Assembly (NCBI GenBank): GCA_905478035.1
Contig: CAJQGX010000005.1
Span: 28,706 to 92,705 of the forward strand
Reading direction: 5' to 3'
DNA: 64,000 nt
From: an uncultured SAR86 cluster bacterium
GTDB lineage: Bacteria; Pseudomonadota; Gammaproteobacteria; Magnimaribacterales; D2472
Positions 36,327-46,755 of the stretch are shown here, one piece after another. Positions within the stretch are counted from its first letter, which is position 1. Each line of letters opens with the position of its first letter. The position numbers and the translations under genes are program-made. The notes under the pieces are model-generated. The model was not told the DNA's origin. It did no database searches and saw only the letters and a list, made by a program, of their open reading frames with translations.

Positions 36327-38045
36327 GTGATCAACTTAAGAAAATATAATTTTATTGTTATATTTATATCATCCTTATTTTTAATTGGATGTTCTCAGGG
36401 TGAATCAATCCCAATATCAAAAATCTCTAAAGTTGAGATGTTGGTAAATCATTCTGAGGAGTTCAAAAAAGAAGTATTATCATACGACACTCCTGGTGGA
36501 AAAATTCATATAGCAATTGGTTTTGGAATTGCAAATTCAATAATGGTAGAGGGCGATGGCGGTAACATCATTATTGATTCGGCAGACAGTGTAGCTGAAG
36601 CGAAAGAAATTTATTCTATTTTCAAGAAAAAAAATGCTAACCCCATAAAGGCTGTTATCTATACCCATAATCATGGAGATCATACCTTTGGAACATCATT
36701 TTATTTGAGCACTCAAGAGGAAAGACCAAAAATAATTGCACACGAATCTACAGACTATTACATGCAAAGAATTTTAGGAATTATTAACCCTATCATAAGC
36801 ACAAGAAGTACTAGAATGTTCGGCACTCAGTTACCCAAAGATGATTTAATTAATGTTGGTATTGGAAAGAGCTTAAATGTATCAAAATCACCACCAGGCT
36901 ATGTAAAGCCGGATACAACCTTTAAAGATGAATTAAAGCTTCAAATAGCAGGCATTGAAATACAACTTTTTCATGCGCCTGGTGAAACAAATGATCAGCT
37001 ATTTGTTTGGCTACCTGATCATAAATCACTTATGCCAGGCGATAACATTTATAAAACTTTTCCTAACTTATATACGATTAGAGGAACTACTCATAGAGAT
37101 GTGATGGGGTGGATTGATAGCTTAGATCATATGAGATCGTTTAATACACAATTTTTATTCCCAAGTCATACCAGGCCTTTGTTAGGAGATGATATATTTA
37201 AAGCATTAACAATTTATAGAGATGCCATTCAATTTGTTCATGATCAGACAGTTAGGCTTATGAATGAAGGCTTATATCCAGATCAAATTATCGAAATAAT
37301 AGATTTACCAGAAGAGATCAAACAATCTCCTTTTTTGAATGAATTTTATGGAACTGTTAGGTGGTCTGTTAAAAGTATTTATAATGGATATCTTGGATGG
37401 TTTAATGGCAACCCAGCCGACTTAGATCCACTTTCACGTCTTGAAGAAGCAACAAGATTTTCAAAATTAGCTGGAGGCAATGAACAGCTTCTCCAATCTC
37501 TTAAAAGTGCTGTTAATGAAGAAGATATGCAATGGGCTCTTCAGTTAAGTGATAGGCTTATAGCTATAGATTTTGCTCTAGAGGAAGTAATCATGTTACG
37601 TAAAAAGGCATTGATTTATATTGGTGAGCGATCATCGAATCCAAATAAAAGAAACTACCTTCTAACATCTGCGATGGAGCTTAATAAAGATTTTCAAGGC
37701 TTTCCTGGATCAGAAAAGTCTGAAGAATTGATTAATGAAATATCTATAGACACACTTTTTAACATCTTGTCTGTAAGATTGGATCCTCAAAATATTTATA
37801 AAGATAACTATTCAGCATGTTTTAACTTTTCATCAGGTGTAAGTAAAACAATAATTCTAAGAAATAAGATTGCAGAAATTTCTGATGTAAGAGATCAATG
37901 CAATATAACTATTAAAAGTAGTGAATTAGAATTTAAGCTGGCGGTATCAGGCTTCAAAAACCCAGTTCAATCGATTGCTTCTGGAGATATTGTGGTTGAA
38001 GGTGGAAATGTTGAATTTCTTCAATTCTTATCAAGCTTCAGATAA
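36327..38045 (+). CDS. Alkylsulfatase-like metallo-beta-lactamase lipoprotein
   Basis: The 572-residue protein starts at GTG and has a lipoprotein signal (VIFISSLFLIGC). The catalytic domain is a metallo-beta-lactamase fold with the metal motif IYTHNHGDHTFG, a second-site segment HAPGETNDQLFVWLPD, and FPSHTRPL. The helical middle (RLEEATRFSKLAGGNEQLLQSL) and the C-terminal sterol-carrier-like domain (DTLFNILSVRLDP to VEGG) follow the three-part layout of SdsA1-type linear alkylsulfatases. Its likely role is removal of sulfate from alkyl sulfates at the cell envelope; the substrate is inferred. It ends one base before a convergent gene. Confidence 0.82.
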   Translation: MINLRKYNFIVIFISSLFLIGCSQGESIPISKISKVEMLVNHSEEFKKEVLSYDTPGGKIHIAIGFGIANSIMVEGDGGNIIIDSADSVAEAKEIYSIFKKKNANPIKAVIYTHNHGDHTFGTSFYLSTQEERPKIIAHESTDYYMQRILGIINPIISTRSTRMFGTQLPKDDLINVGIGKSLNVSKSPPGYVKPDTTFKDELKLQIAGIEIQLFHAPGETNDQLFVWLPDHKSLMPGDNIYKTFPNLYTIRGTTHRDVMGWIDSLDHMRSFNTQFLFPSHTRPLLGDDIFKALTIYRDAIQFVHDQTVRLMNEGLYPDQIIEIIDLPEEIKQSPFLNEFYGTVRWSVKSIYNGYLGWFNGNPADLDPLSRLEEATRFSKLAGGNEQLLQSLKSAVNEEDMQWALQLSDRLIAIDFALEEVIMLRKKALIYIGERSSNPNKRNYLLTSAMELNKDFQGFPGSEKSEELINEISIDTLFNILSVRLDPQNIYKDNYSACFNFSSGVSKTIILRNKIAEISDVRDQCNITIKSSELEFKLAVSGFKNPVQSIASGDIVVEGGNVEFLQFLSSFR

Positions 38046-38046
38046 T

Positions 38047-38508
38047 TTACCATCTAAACTTATCAAAGTTTTCAGGATTTGCCCATCCCTCAGCATTGTT
38101 CCATGACCTTTTATTATTATATGTTTTTAAGTTATATGAAAAACACATTTTATTATCCTCAGTATTATTAAATTCCAGTTGAAATCCCAGTCTTATCATA
38201 TTGTCATTTGTTTCAGTAATATTATTGGTATTAGTGCATATTAAAATTTTTTGACTAAGAAGATTTTTAATTTTACCAATATCAGCTTGCGCAAGCTCAA
38301 TGTCATCAAGAACAATAAAAATATCATCATCTGACTGAGGGATATCAGTTATATCAGGACTAATATTAATATTTTTAATGGTCGTATTCTCTAAACTTTT
38401 TAATAGTTTGGATAAGTCTTGTTTTGTAATAATTTGAGCTGAAAGACATTCCTCATCTATTAAAACACCATAGATAAATTTAAAAATAAATTTATTTTCT
38501 TGAATCAT
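38047..38508 (-). CDS. Conserved protein, possibly DUF6231
   Basis: The 153-residue protein has a central nucleotide-free Rossmann-like look (DDIFIVLDDIELAQADIGKIKNLL, then KILICTN) and a distinctive tail ending SWNNAEGWANPENFDKFRW. This tail resembles small gammaproteobacterial proteins of the DUF6231 group, from memory. The function is unknown. The start overlaps the end of mdh by four bases, so the two are co-transcribed. Confidence 0.5.
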   Translation of the reverse strand: MIQENKFIFKFIYGVLIDEECLSAQIITKQDLSKLLKSLENTTIKNINISPDITDIPQSDDDIFIVLDDIELAQADIGKIKNLLSQKILICTNTNNITETNDNMIRLGFQLEFNNTEDNKMCFSYNLKTYNNKRSWNNAEGWANPENFDKFRW

Positions 38509-39503
38509 TTCATTAAATGCTTAACCGCTTCTCTTTCAGAGGACAGCTCATCAATTGAAATTTGAAATTTTCGTTTAGCAAACTCAGATAATTCTAAACC
38601 CTGCTTAATTGAAACTTTCCCATTATTATCTGTTGAAAGAGGAAAGCCACAAATCAATCCTTCTGGAACACCATATGAGCCGTCACTTTCAACAGCAGCA
38701 CTGAAGCTATCTCCATGTTGTGTAGGGTTTTCACATGCCATTACAGTATCAAGGGCGGCCTTAGCAGCAGAAGTTGCTGATGATGCTCCTCTTGCATCAA
38801 TAACAGCCTTACCTCTTTGTTGAACAGTTGGCAGAAAATCATTTTCTACCCATTCCATATCATTAATTATAGAAGCAACAGCCTTACCATTTATAGAAGC
38901 ATTCTCTATATCAGGATACATGGTCGGGCTGTGATTACCCCAAATAATCATATTTGTTACTTCATCAATATTTGTACTTGTTTTTTTGGCAAGAACTGAT
39001 TTAGCTCGACTTGAGTCAAGCATAGTCATAGCCATCCATAGCTGGCTATCTTTTCCTGCTGCATTTTTTCCAATCAGGGCATTGGTGTTAGCTGGATTTC
39101 CAACAACCAATATTTTTGCATCTTCTTTGGCGTTATTGCCTATAGCTTCTCCTTGACCAACAAAAATACCACCATTTATTTTTAATAGATCCGATCTTTC
39201 TTCAATTTTTTTACCCTCATAAACTATTCCTCGAGGAATACTTCCAACAAGCAAAAACCAATCTGCATCATGAGATGCTTCCTCAAAGTTATCTGTATAA
39301 GTTACTTCACCCATGTGAGGAAAATATGAATCCTCTAATTCCATAACAAGACCCTCTAACTTGCTTACTACCTGAGGAATCTCCACAAGACATAAATCAA
39401 CGATTCTATTACCAAAAGTCTTGCCATCTACCAATCTTGGTATCAATGAATATGCAATTTGACCAGCCGCACCCGTTACTACTACTTTGACTCTTGAGTT
39501 CAT
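38505..39503 (-). CDS. mdh: Malate dehydrogenase
   Basis: Mdh oxidises malate to oxaloacetate with NAD in the TCA cycle. The 332-residue protein is of the cytosolic-like group: NAD-binding VVVTGAAGQIAYSLIPRL at the start, the acidic residue after strand two (CLVEIP), VVGNPANTNAL, and the catalytic histidine in MIIWGNHSPTMYPD. The usual substrate-loop arginine region reads GSIPRGIVYEGKKIEERSDLL, somewhat different from the common GMER form. It heads a two-gene unit with the small conserved protein. Confidence 0.92.
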   Translation of the reverse strand: MNSRVKVVVTGAAGQIAYSLIPRLVDGKTFGNRIVDLCLVEIPQVVSKLEGLVMELEDSYFPHMGEVTYTDNFEEASHDADWFLLVGSIPRGIVYEGKKIEERSDLLKINGGIFVGQGEAIGNNAKEDAKILVVGNPANTNALIGKNAAGKDSQLWMAMTMLDSSRAKSVLAKKTSTNIDEVTNMIIWGNHSPTMYPDIENASINGKAVASIINDMEWVENDFLPTVQQRGKAVIDARGASSATSAAKAALDTVMACENPTQHGDSFSAAVESDGSYGVPEGLICGFPLSTDNNGKVSIKQGLELSEFAKRKFQISIDELSSEREAVKHLMK

Positions 39504-39532
39504 ATTATTTCCTTATGAAATTTAATAAATAA

Positions 39533-40123
39533 TTAGCTAATTATATTCCTAAAAGTTAGATTAATTCTTGGCTTTTTTAATTTTTTTGTCTTTTTAATTT
39601 CATGTTTCCAATATTCTTGTGTAGAGCCGTGCATAACTAATAGCTGACCATGTGGCTGAGGAATTTTAAAGCTAATATTTTCATATTTATTTTTAAACAA
39701 TATATCTCTTTCTTCTCCAAGAGAAAGAGAAGCTATGACAGGATTAGATCCAAGCTCTTTTTCATCGTCTGCATGAAGACCCATAGAATCCGATCCATCC
39801 CTATAAAGGTTTGCCAAAACTGAGTTGAATGAGCAGTCGCAAATCAATTCAATAGCAGATTTAATTTTAACTAAATCTTCGTTCCAATAATTGCGTTTTA
39901 AGGTTTTTCCCGAGTATCTGTAATTGATTCCACTATCAGCATACCAAGCCTGAAGTCTCGGTATTTTATGTGTCTTGCCAAAAATTTTAATCTCACCTTC
40001 TATCCAATCAATATTTTTAAGACATGCTTGATACCAATTATTAATTATCATTATGTCCTCAATATTTTCATATATTGTTATTTCAAGATTAGGGTAATCT
40101 TTTAAATGATATTTTTTTAACAT
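39533..40123 (-). CDS. alkB: AlkB-like 2-oxoglutarate/Fe(II) dioxygenase
   Basis: AlkB-type enzymes oxidatively remove methyl groups from damaged nucleic acid bases. The 196-residue protein has the iron ligands H-x-D in LHADDEKELG, the distal histidine in YWKHEI, and the 2-oxoglutarate arginines in RINLTFRNI. WYADSGINYRYSGK matches the nucleotide-recognition region of AlkB homologues 2/3. ASLSLGEERDILFK is the typical core strand. It stands 30 bases upstream of mdh on the same strand and could act on DNA or RNA. Confidence 0.88.
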   Translation of the reverse strand: MLKKYHLKDYPNLEITIYENIEDIMIINNWYQACLKNIDWIEGEIKIFGKTHKIPRLQAWYADSGINYRYSGKTLKRNYWNEDLVKIKSAIELICDCSFNSVLANLYRDGSDSMGLHADDEKELGSNPVIASLSLGEERDILFKNKYENISFKIPQPHGQLLVMHGSTQEYWKHEIKKTKKLKKPRINLTFRNIIS

Positions 40124-40202
40124 AGTAAAAAATTTAAATTTTGATTAGAATATTTATCTATTTTAAAACAAAGAATGAGTTCCAACAAAACGGAGATATT
40201 AA

Positions 40203-41105
40203 ATGAGTATTAGATTTGATGAACAGGTTGCTATTGTTACTGGTGCTGGAGGTGGAATTGGTAAAGAACATGCATTAGAGCTTGCGAGAAGAGGGGCTAA
40301 GGTTGTTGTAAATGATCTTGGTGGAAGTGTTGATGGAAGTGGAACTAGTGATGCTTCTGAGGCAGTTGTTCAGCAAATAAAAGATGAAGGTGGCGAAGCT
40401 ATTGCTAATGGAGCCAGTGTTACAGACTTACCGGCTATTCAAAACATGGTTAAAGAAGTAATGGATAAATGGGGAAGAATAGATGTTCTTGTTAATAATG
40501 CAGGAATATTAAGGGATAAGAGTTTTCATAACGTTACTATGGATGATTTTAATCTTGTTATGGATGTTCATTTCCAAGGAACATTAAATTGCACCCATAC
40601 CATATTTCCAATTATGAGAGAGCAGGGATATGGCAGAATTGTTTTTACAAGCTCATCAAGTGGTATCTATGGAAACTTTGGTCAAAGTAATTATGGAGCT
40701 GCAAAAATGGCAATGGTTGGCCTTATGAATACTCTTAAGATTGAAGGTCAAAAATATAATGTTTTCTCAAATTCAATAACTCCAGTTGCATACACAAGAA
40801 TGACAGAAGGTCTAATTCCTGAAGATTTTGGTAAAAATATGCAGCCAGAACATGTTACACCTGCTGTAATTTATTTATCAGGCAAAGACGCACCCAATGG
40901 AGTAGTTATGGCTGCAGGAGCAGGAGTCTATTCAAGAATATTTATCCACGAAACTATGGGTGTTTTCTTAGGTACAGGTGAAGATATGACACCTGAAAAC
41001 ATAGCAGCAAATTGGGATACTATTTCAGATATGGATGATGCAAGAGCACTTCAAAATGGAGGAGAACAGACTCTTAAAATATTTGAACTTATCAATAAAA
41101 AGTAA
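40203..41105 (+). CDS. SDR family 3-hydroxyacyl-CoA dehydrogenase-like protein
   Basis: The 300-residue short-chain dehydrogenase has the cofactor motif TGAGGGIGKEHALELARRGA, the acidic pocket VVNDLGGSVDG, NNAGILRDKSF, and catalytic Ser and Tyr-x-x-x-Lys in TSSSSGIYGNFGQSNYGAAK. The long insertion after strand two and the C-terminal ETMGVFLGTGEDMTPENIAANWD resemble the dehydrogenase domain of the peroxisomal multifunctional enzyme (HSD17B4 type), so fatty acid or steroid side-chain oxidation is likely. The exact substrate is inferred. It ends one base before the convergent GST gene. Confidence 0.85.
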   Translation: MSIRFDEQVAIVTGAGGGIGKEHALELARRGAKVVVNDLGGSVDGSGTSDASEAVVQQIKDEGGEAIANGASVTDLPAIQNMVKEVMDKWGRIDVLVNNAGILRDKSFHNVTMDDFNLVMDVHFQGTLNCTHTIFPIMREQGYGRIVFTSSSSGIYGNFGQSNYGAAKMAMVGLMNTLKIEGQKYNVFSNSITPVAYTRMTEGLIPEDFGKNMQPEHVTPAVIYLSGKDAPNGVVMAAGAGVYSRIFIHETMGVFLGTGEDMTPENIAANWDTISDMDDARALQNGGEQTLKIFELINKK

Positions 41106-41106
41106 G

Positions 41107-41718
41107 CTATATTAAAAAACTTGGACGACTAGAAACTTCAAGAATATAATCATTAAGGTTTTTGTAGTCCTCGATATTTAACTTATTTAATCTAACTAGA
41201 AATTGAAGTGAGGTTACCATTTGTAAATCAGCATAGGTAAATCTATCACCAGCTATAAACTCTCTAGATTCCATAATTTTGTCATAATTTTTAAGTTGTT
41301 TAACTCCAAGCTTTCTTTGAGCTAAACCATATGCTTCATTTTGTTCTTCCATTGCGCTCATATGAGGGTGCGTGTGTCTAAAGCCATGCATTAGAGGCAT
41401 CATTAGTTCAAAAGATACCCTCGAATACCACATTTCTATAGATGCTATTTCCATAGGGCTCTCTCCAAACATATTAGGATCAGGATAAAGACACTCAAGA
41501 TACCTGCACATAGCTGTAGTTTCTAAAATAACTGTTCCATCATCAAGTTGAAGAGCAGGAACCCTAGAGTTAGGAGCTATAGCCTTATACTCAGGCGTTT
41601 TATGCTCTAATTTAGCAAGATCTAAGTCAATAATTTCAATGTCTGTAATACCTTTTTCTTTAAGGTAAATCAAAACTTTTCTTGGGTTGGGTGCAAACTT
41701 ACTTGAATAGATCTTCAT
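41107..41718 (-). CDS. Glutathione S-transferase family protein
   Basis: The 203-residue protein has the N-terminal thioredoxin-like domain (MKIYSSKFAPNPRKVLIYLKE, SRVPALQLDDGTVILETTAMCRYLE, containing the cis-proline VPAL and the E-T pair that binds glutathione) and a helical C-terminal domain with FIAGDRFTYADLQ, the conserved fold-capping motif. The class and substrate are not determined. It lies three bases downstream of the hemolysin III gene on the same strand. Confidence 0.88.
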   Translation of the reverse strand: MKIYSSKFAPNPRKVLIYLKEKGITDIEIIDLDLAKLEHKTPEYKAIAPNSRVPALQLDDGTVILETTAMCRYLECLYPDPNMFGESPMEIASIEMWYSRVSFELMMPLMHGFRHTHPHMSAMEEQNEAYGLAQRKLGVKQLKNYDKIMESREFIAGDRFTYADLQMVTSLQFLVRLNKLNIEDYKNLNDYILEVSSRPSFLI

Positions 41719-41721
41719 GAT

Positions 41722-42312
41722 TTAATTACCTACAATTGAATAAATGACAATAAAATGAAGTATAGCTGCTACACAAACTAGCATATGAAAAAATTCATGA
41801 TATCCAAAATATTTTGGGTTAAAATCTGGAAACTTTAATCCATAACTTATAGCGCCAACTGAGTATATTGTTCCGCCAGCAACAGTTAGTGCAAGATTAG
41901 TAAAGCCCATTACTGATGACATGATGGAAAGATAAGGTATGGCTATATAACCTGCAATTAAATACAAGCTTGCCCTAATTATTCTAGGTAAATTTGTAAA
42001 TAATAAAACTTGTAATATTCCAATACCTGCAATCACCCAAATTATTGTTAGTAATTGAAAACCAACATTCTTTGGAAGTACCAAAAGACATATTGGAGTA
42101 AAAGTTCCAGCTATCATTATAAAAATTGATGAGTGATCAAGTCTTCTCATAATTTTTAATACTTTTGGACGCCAATTCACCCTGTGATAAAGGGCGCTGA
42201 AACCAAACATCATAAAAATTCCAATCGAATAAACGATTGTTGCTGTTAATTCAATTGTATTTGAGCTTTTTGAAATTAATGGAATGCAGGCACCAATGGA
42301 TACAAAAAACAT
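41722..42312 (-). CDS. Hemolysin III (PAQR) family membrane protein
   Basis: The protein has seven predicted helices and the PAQR/HlyIII motifs GFSALYHRVNW, RRLDHSSIFIMIAGTFTPI and GYHEFFHMLVC, whose His, Asp and Ser residues form a metal site. From the first ATG it has 196 residues, but this start falls inside helix 1. The frame is open for 22 more codons upstream and encodes KPLLRGYFHEW, the conserved segment before helix 1 in this subfamily. No ATG, GTG or TTG is available there; candidates are ATA at 42372 (overlapping the nrdB stop), CTG at 42378 or CTG at 42339. I give the ATG coordinates but think the real start is upstream. Confidence 0.8.
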   Translation of the reverse strand: MFFVSIGACIPLISKSSNTIELTATIVYSIGIFMMFGFSALYHRVNWRPKVLKIMRRLDHSSIFIMIAGTFTPICLLVLPKNVGFQLLTIIWVIAGIGILQVLLFTNLPRIIRASLYLIAGYIAIPYLSIMSSVMGFTNLALTVAGGTIYSVGAISYGLKFPDFNPKYFGYHEFFHMLVCVAAILHFIVIYSIVGN

Positions 42313-42368
42313 CCATTCATGAAAATAGCCCCTTAGCAGAGGCTTTTTCTTAGTTTTGGTAGAGCGGG

Positions 42369-43628
42369 TTATTCCCAGTTCAGCGCTCCGCCGACTTGAT
42401 ACTCAGTAACCCTTGTCTCAAAGAAATTTTTCTCTTTTCTAAGGTCTATAATCTCTGACATCCATGGAAATGGATTACCAACACCTTTAAATTCTTCTTC
42501 AAGTCCAATTTGAGTCAATCTCCTATTAGCAATAAACTTAAGATATTCTTCCATCATTGCAGCATTCATTCCTAGAACACCTCTAGGCATAGTATCTCTG
42601 GCATATTGAATTTCTAGTTCTGTTCCTTCTAAGATCATTTGAGCAGCTTCTGACTTTAGTTCCTCATCCCAAAGATGAGGATTTTCAATTTTAATCTGAT
42701 TGATCACATCAATACCAAAGTTAACATGCATAGACTCATCTCTAAGAATGTATTGGAACTGCTCTGATGTTCCAGTCATTTTATTTCTTCTGCCCATAGA
42801 AAGTATTTGGGTAAATCCACAGTAGAAGAAAATTCCTTCAAGGACACAATAAAAGGCAATTAAATTTTTAAGCAACTGCTTATCAGTTTCTACAGTACCT
42901 GTTTTGAACTCAGGATTAGATATCTCTTTAGTATATTTTAGACCCCATGAGGCTTTTCTAGCTACGCATGGTATTTCTCTATACATATTGAAAATTTCAC
43001 CTTCGTCCATACCAAGTGACTCAATGCAATATTGATATGCATGAGTGTGTATAGCTTCTTCAAGGCTTTGCCTCAAAATATATTGCCTACATTCTGGATT
43101 AGTAATTAATCTATATAGCGCAAGCACTAGATTATTCGCTACTAAAGAATCAGCTGTAGAAAAGAAACCAAGGTTTCTTTTTACTATTGTTCTTTCATCT
43201 TCTGTTAGTCCATCCTCAGACTTCCATAAAACGATGTCATTGGTCATATTAATCTCTTGAGGCATCCAATGATTAGCACTTCCATCAAGATATTTTTGCC
43301 AAGCCCAATCATATTTAAAGGGAACTAGTTGGTTAAGATCTGCATTACAGTTGATCATCATTTTGTCATCAACTTGCACTCTAGAACCCATCATTTCATC
43401 AAGTTCAGCATTTCCAGCTTTCTCATCAAGATTTTTAACTGCTTCTCTAGCTATTTCAGCTCTTGTGCCTTCCTCAATACTTTTACTTTGTTGAGGCACT
43501 TCAGTATCCATGACAGGTTTTGATGGCGCAGGTGCTACTGCTTTTGGAGTTTCTTTAACTCCATGACTAACTGCTGCTGCAGCTTGAGTATTATTTTCTT
43601 CTTTACCGTAATCATCCCAATTCAACAT
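42369..43628 (-). CDS. nrdB: Ribonucleotide reductase beta subunit
   Basis: NrdB is the radical-generating subunit of class I ribonucleotide reductase. The start at 43628 (MLNWDDYG) is chosen because AAGGAG stands before it; a longer frame overlapping nrdA is spurious. The 419-residue protein has an alanine/proline-rich N-terminal extension (to about residue 100). The core holds the di-iron ligands and radical tyrosine in [14 protein letters not shown] and the later ESMHVNFG. The C-terminal tail ends in ALNWE, used to bind NrdA. It follows nrdA by 16 bases. Confidence 0.94.
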   Translation of the reverse strand: MLNWDDYGKEENNTQAAAAVSHGVKETPKAVAPAPSKPVMDTEVPQQSKSIEEGTRAEIAREAVKNLDEKAGNAELDEMMGSRVQVDDKMMINCNADLNQLVPFKYDWAWQKYLDGSANHWMPQEINMTNDIVLWKSEDGLTEDERTIVKRNLGFFSTADSLVANNLVLALYRLITNPECRQYILRQSLEEAIHTHAYQYCIESLGMDEGEIFNMYREIPCVARKASWGLKYTKEISNPEFKTGTVETDKQLLKNLIAFYCVLEGIFFYCGFTQILSMGRRNKMTGTSEQFQYILRDESMHVNFGIDVINQIKIENPHLWDEELKSEAAQMILEGTELEIQYARDTMPRGVLGMNAAMMEEYLKFIANRRLTQIGLEEEFKGVGNPFPWMSEIIDLRKEKNFFETRVTEYQVGGALNWE

Positions 43629-43644
43629 TTTTTTCTCCTTTATT

Positions 43645-46521
43645 TTATTGGCAAGCTTCACACTCTGGATCATCCAGAGAACAAGCTGTAGGAACTGGCG
43701 CCGGTGCACCAAGTTCTTGTGGTGCAGCTTCAGTTTGCACTGAACTAACTGCATTTAATTTTCCTTGCTGTACAGTTGATTTCTCTGTAGATGTAGCAGC
43801 AATTGATCTTAGATAATAAGTAGTTTTTAGACCTGAATACCATGCCATTCTATAGGTTATATCAAGCTTTTTACCATCTGCATTACCTATATATAGATTA
43901 AGTGACTGTCCTTGATCTATCCATTTTTGTCTTCTACTAGCAGATTCAACTATATACCTTGGTTCTACCTCAAATGCTGTAGAGTAAATAGTTTTTATTT
44001 CATCTGGTATTCTAGATATCTCAGAAAGACTACCCTCAAAATATTTAAGATCATTAATCATAACGTCATCCCATAAGTTCAGCTCTTTCAGCTTGTTTAC
44101 TAGATGAGGATTTACAATTGTAAATTCTCCTGACAAGTTAGATTTAACATATAAATTTTGATAAGTAGGCTCAACTGATTGAGTAACACCTGTTATGTTC
44201 GATATAGTTGCTGTTGGTGCTATCGCCATAACGTTGGAATTTCTCATTCCGTCTGCAATAACTTTTTTTCTTAATGTATCCCAATCAAGCGTCTCAGATC
44301 TATCAATGTTTATGTATTCACTTCCTCTATTCTCAGCCAATATTTCTATAGAATCTTTTGGAAGTATTCCTTTACTCCATAGAGAACCTTCATATGATTT
44401 ATAGCTTCCTCTTTCTTTTGAGAGTTCTGTTGACGCATGAATGGCATAGTAACTTATTAATTCCATACTTCTATCGGCAAACTCAACAGCTTCATCACTA
44501 CAATATGCAATGTTTTGAACATAAAGAGCATCTTGGAAACCCATCATGCCCAAACCAATAGGTCTGTGTTTTAGGTTAGAGTTCTTTGCAGTATCGACAG
44601 AGTAGTAATTTATGTTGATAACGTTATCTAACATCCTTATAGCGGTAGAAACTGTTTGTTTAATTTTTTCTTGATCTATTTGACCATCTTTCATATGTCT
44701 TGCTAGGTTTACAGAACCTAGATTACAAACAGCAATTTCATCCGCACTTGTATTTAAAGTGATTTCTGTACATAGATTTGATGAATGAACCACACCAGCA
44801 TGCTGCTGAGGAGATCTTAAGTTACAAGCATCTTTAAATGTAATCCATGGATGCCCAGTTTCAAAAAGCATAGTAAGCATTTTTCTCCATAGCTCTTTTG
44901 CTGGTATCGATTTGTGCTGATCCATCTCTCCTGATTGAGCTTTTCTTTCGTATTCTTCATATTTCTCTTCAAACTCTTTTCCAATTAAATCATGTAGTTC
45001 TGGTGTTTCACCGGGTGAAAATAAAGTCCAGTTTTTTCCTTGTTCAACTCTTTTCATAAATAAATCTGGAACCCAGTTCGCTGTATTCATGTCATGAGTT
45101 CTTCTTCTTTCGTCACCTGTGTTCTTTCTTAGTTCCAAGAACTCTTCAATATCCAAATGCCAAGTTTCTAGATATGCACACATAGCACCTTTTCGTTTAC
45201 CACCTTGGTTTACAGCCACAGCAGTATCATTAGCAACTTTTAAGAATGGAACCACACCCTGACTCTTACCATTGGTACCTTTAATATACGAATTCATAGC
45301 TCTGACAGAAGTCCAGTCATTGCCTAGCCCACCTGCCCATTTTGATAGCAACGCATTATCTTTCATTGCTCCAAATATTCCATCTAAGTCATCTGGTATT
45401 GTTGTTAGGTAGCAGGATGAAAGTTGTGGTCTTTTTGTACCAGAGTTAAATAAAGTAGGTGTTGAGCTCATATAATCAAAGCTTGAAAGCAGTTGATAAA
45501 ATTCAATAGCTCTATCTTCTCTATTTTCTTCTTCAACTGCCAAGCCCATAGCAACTCTCATGAAAAATACTTGCGGTAACTCATATCTAACGTCATCACT
45601 GTGTATAAAGTATCTATCGTATAGAGTTTGTAAGCCCAGATATGTAAACTGATTATCTCTTGTATGATCAATAGCGGCACCTATTTTGTCTAGATCAAAA
45701 GTCTTGAGTATTGGATCTAAAATATCCAACTCAATACCTTTATCAATATAAGCATTTAGCGCTTTTGGATAGTAGCCTTTCATTTCTTCATAAGTTGCCT
45801 CTTCTGCAACACCAAGAAAGCTTAAAGCCTCACTTCTAATTTGGTCCATCAGGATTCTTGCAGTTACAAAAGAGTAATTTGGCTCTTTTTCGACCTTTGT
45901 TCTTGCTGACATAACCAGGCTAGTTCTCATATCTGCAAGAGAAACGCCGTCGTATAAATTTTTGAGGGCTTCTTCTAGTACCTCATTCATTGATACTTCT
46001 TCTAAACCATCGCATGCATCATTTATAAGCATTGCTACCTTATCAATATCTAAGGGAACTAAACTCCCATCACTTTTTGTAATATTTATTTCGGGTCTAT
46101 TAGTTATATCTATTTCTGGTGCTTCTTTTTTTCTTTCTTGTGTTCTTTCTGCTCTGTAGAGTATGTAGCTTCTTGCAACCTTGAGTTCTTCAGTTCTCAT
46201 AAGTTGAAGCTCGACTTGATCTTGAATTTCTTCAATATGAAGCGTTCCTCCAGAAGGCATTCTTCTTTCGAAAACCTCAAGAATACCTTTTGAAATTTGA
46301 TTTACTTTTTTATGTATTCTTTCGCTTGCAGCAGCATTTCCTGATTCTGTTGCAAGAAAAGCCTTAGTAATAGCAACCTTTATTTTGTCTTCTTCAAAAG
46401 CTACTACTTTTCCATTTCTTTTTATTACTCTTAATTTTCCAGGAGCTGTTGTTTCAATATCATTCACTATTGGTTGCTCTTGGACGTTTATTGTTTTATT
46501 TGCTTCTTGTTGTATTTCCAT
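43645..46521 (-). CDS. nrdA: Ribonucleotide reductase alpha subunit
   Basis: NrdA reduces ribonucleoside diphosphates to the deoxy forms. From the ATG at 46521 it has 958 residues; a TTG at 46557 would add 12. There appear to be two N-terminal ATP-cone domains: [20 protein letters not shown] and, about 110 residues later, [20 protein letters not shown], as in the Pseudomonas type. The catalytic core has [20 protein letters not shown] and the [10 protein letters not shown] loop. The C-terminal redox tail ends in [12 protein letters not shown]. It heads the nrdAB operon behind NrdR and DnaA boxes. Confidence 0.94.
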   Translation of the reverse strand: MEIQQEANKTINVQEQPIVNDIETTAPGKLRVIKRNGKVVAFEEDKIKVAITKAFLATESGNAAASERIHKKVNQISKGILEVFERRMPSGGTLHIEEIQDQVELQLMRTEELKVARSYILYRAERTQERKKEAPEIDITNRPEINITKSDGSLVPLDIDKVAMLINDACDGLEEVSMNEVLEEALKNLYDGVSLADMRTSLVMSARTKVEKEPNYSFVTARILMDQIRSEALSFLGVAEEATYEEMKGYYPKALNAYIDKGIELDILDPILKTFDLDKIGAAIDHTRDNQFTYLGLQTLYDRYFIHSDDVRYELPQVFFMRVAMGLAVEEENREDRAIEFYQLLSSFDYMSSTPTLFNSGTKRPQLSSCYLTTIPDDLDGIFGAMKDNALLSKWAGGLGNDWTSVRAMNSYIKGTNGKSQGVVPFLKVANDTAVAVNQGGKRKGAMCAYLETWHLDIEEFLELRKNTGDERRRTHDMNTANWVPDLFMKRVEQGKNWTLFSPGETPELHDLIGKEFEEKYEEYERKAQSGEMDQHKSIPAKELWRKMLTMLFETGHPWITFKDACNLRSPQQHAGVVHSSNLCTEITLNTSADEIAVCNLGSVNLARHMKDGQIDQEKIKQTVSTAIRMLDNVININYYSVDTAKNSNLKHRPIGLGMMGFQDALYVQNIAYCSDEAVEFADRSMELISYYAIHASTELSKERGSYKSYEGSLWSKGILPKDSIEILAENRGSEYINIDRSETLDWDTLRKKVIADGMRNSNVMAIAPTATISNITGVTQSVEPTYQNLYVKSNLSGEFTIVNPHLVNKLKELNLWDDVMINDLKYFEGSLSEISRIPDEIKTIYSTAFEVEPRYIVESASRRQKWIDQGQSLNLYIGNADGKKLDITYRMAWYSGLKTTYYLRSIAATSTEKSTVQQGKLNAVSSVQTEAAPQELGAPAPVPTACSLDDPECEACQ

Positions 46522-46633
46522 CTTATTTATTTTTGACCCCAAAAATTTCTTACTCAAATGAGTTATTCTTAACTTAGTGAAAGAGGTTATGTATATTATT
46601 TACTACAATTACCTTAAATTCCTCTTACAGCTA

Positions 46634-46661
46634 ATATTACTAGTTGTGGATAAAGAATCAA
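46634..46661 (-). promoter_or_regulatory. Possible nrdAB promoter
   Basis: On the minus strand, TTGATT (46661-46656) and TAATAT (46639-46634) are 16 bases apart, with a perfect DnaA box lying in the spacer. A second -35-like TTGTCA overlaps the nearer NrdR box. Confidence 0.4.
46645..46653 (-). promoter_or_regulatory. DnaA box upstream of nrdA
   Basis: TTATCCACA on the minus strand is a perfect match to the strong DnaA box. DnaA is a known regulator of nrdAB in E. coli. The box falls between the -35 and -10 of the possible promoter. Confidence 0.7.
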
Positions 46662-46669
46662 GTAAAAAA

Positions 46670-46716
46670 ACACTATATATTGTGACAATTTCATTTTTTA
46701 TCACCATATAGTGTAT
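46670..46716. promoter_or_regulatory. Tandem NrdR boxes
   Basis: The 16-base element at 46670-46685 (ACACTATATATTGTGA) agrees at 15 positions with the NrdR box consensus acaCwAtATaTwGtgt. A weaker copy at 46701-46716 keeps the core CATATA-GTGT. Their centres are 31 bp apart, the helical phasing typical of NrdR pairs. They lie 110-200 bases upstream of nrdA, so NrdR repression of nrdAB is expected. Confidence 0.75.
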
Positions 46717-46755
46717 ATAAGGTGTTTTTTTACTGTTGGTAATTAGTTAATAAAT

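Noticed and set aside
43629..43754. N-terminal 42-residue extension of nrdB overlapping nrdA
   Set aside because: The extension reads the nrdA 3' end in another frame, while ATG 43628 has an AAGGAG site and gives the normal NrdB start.
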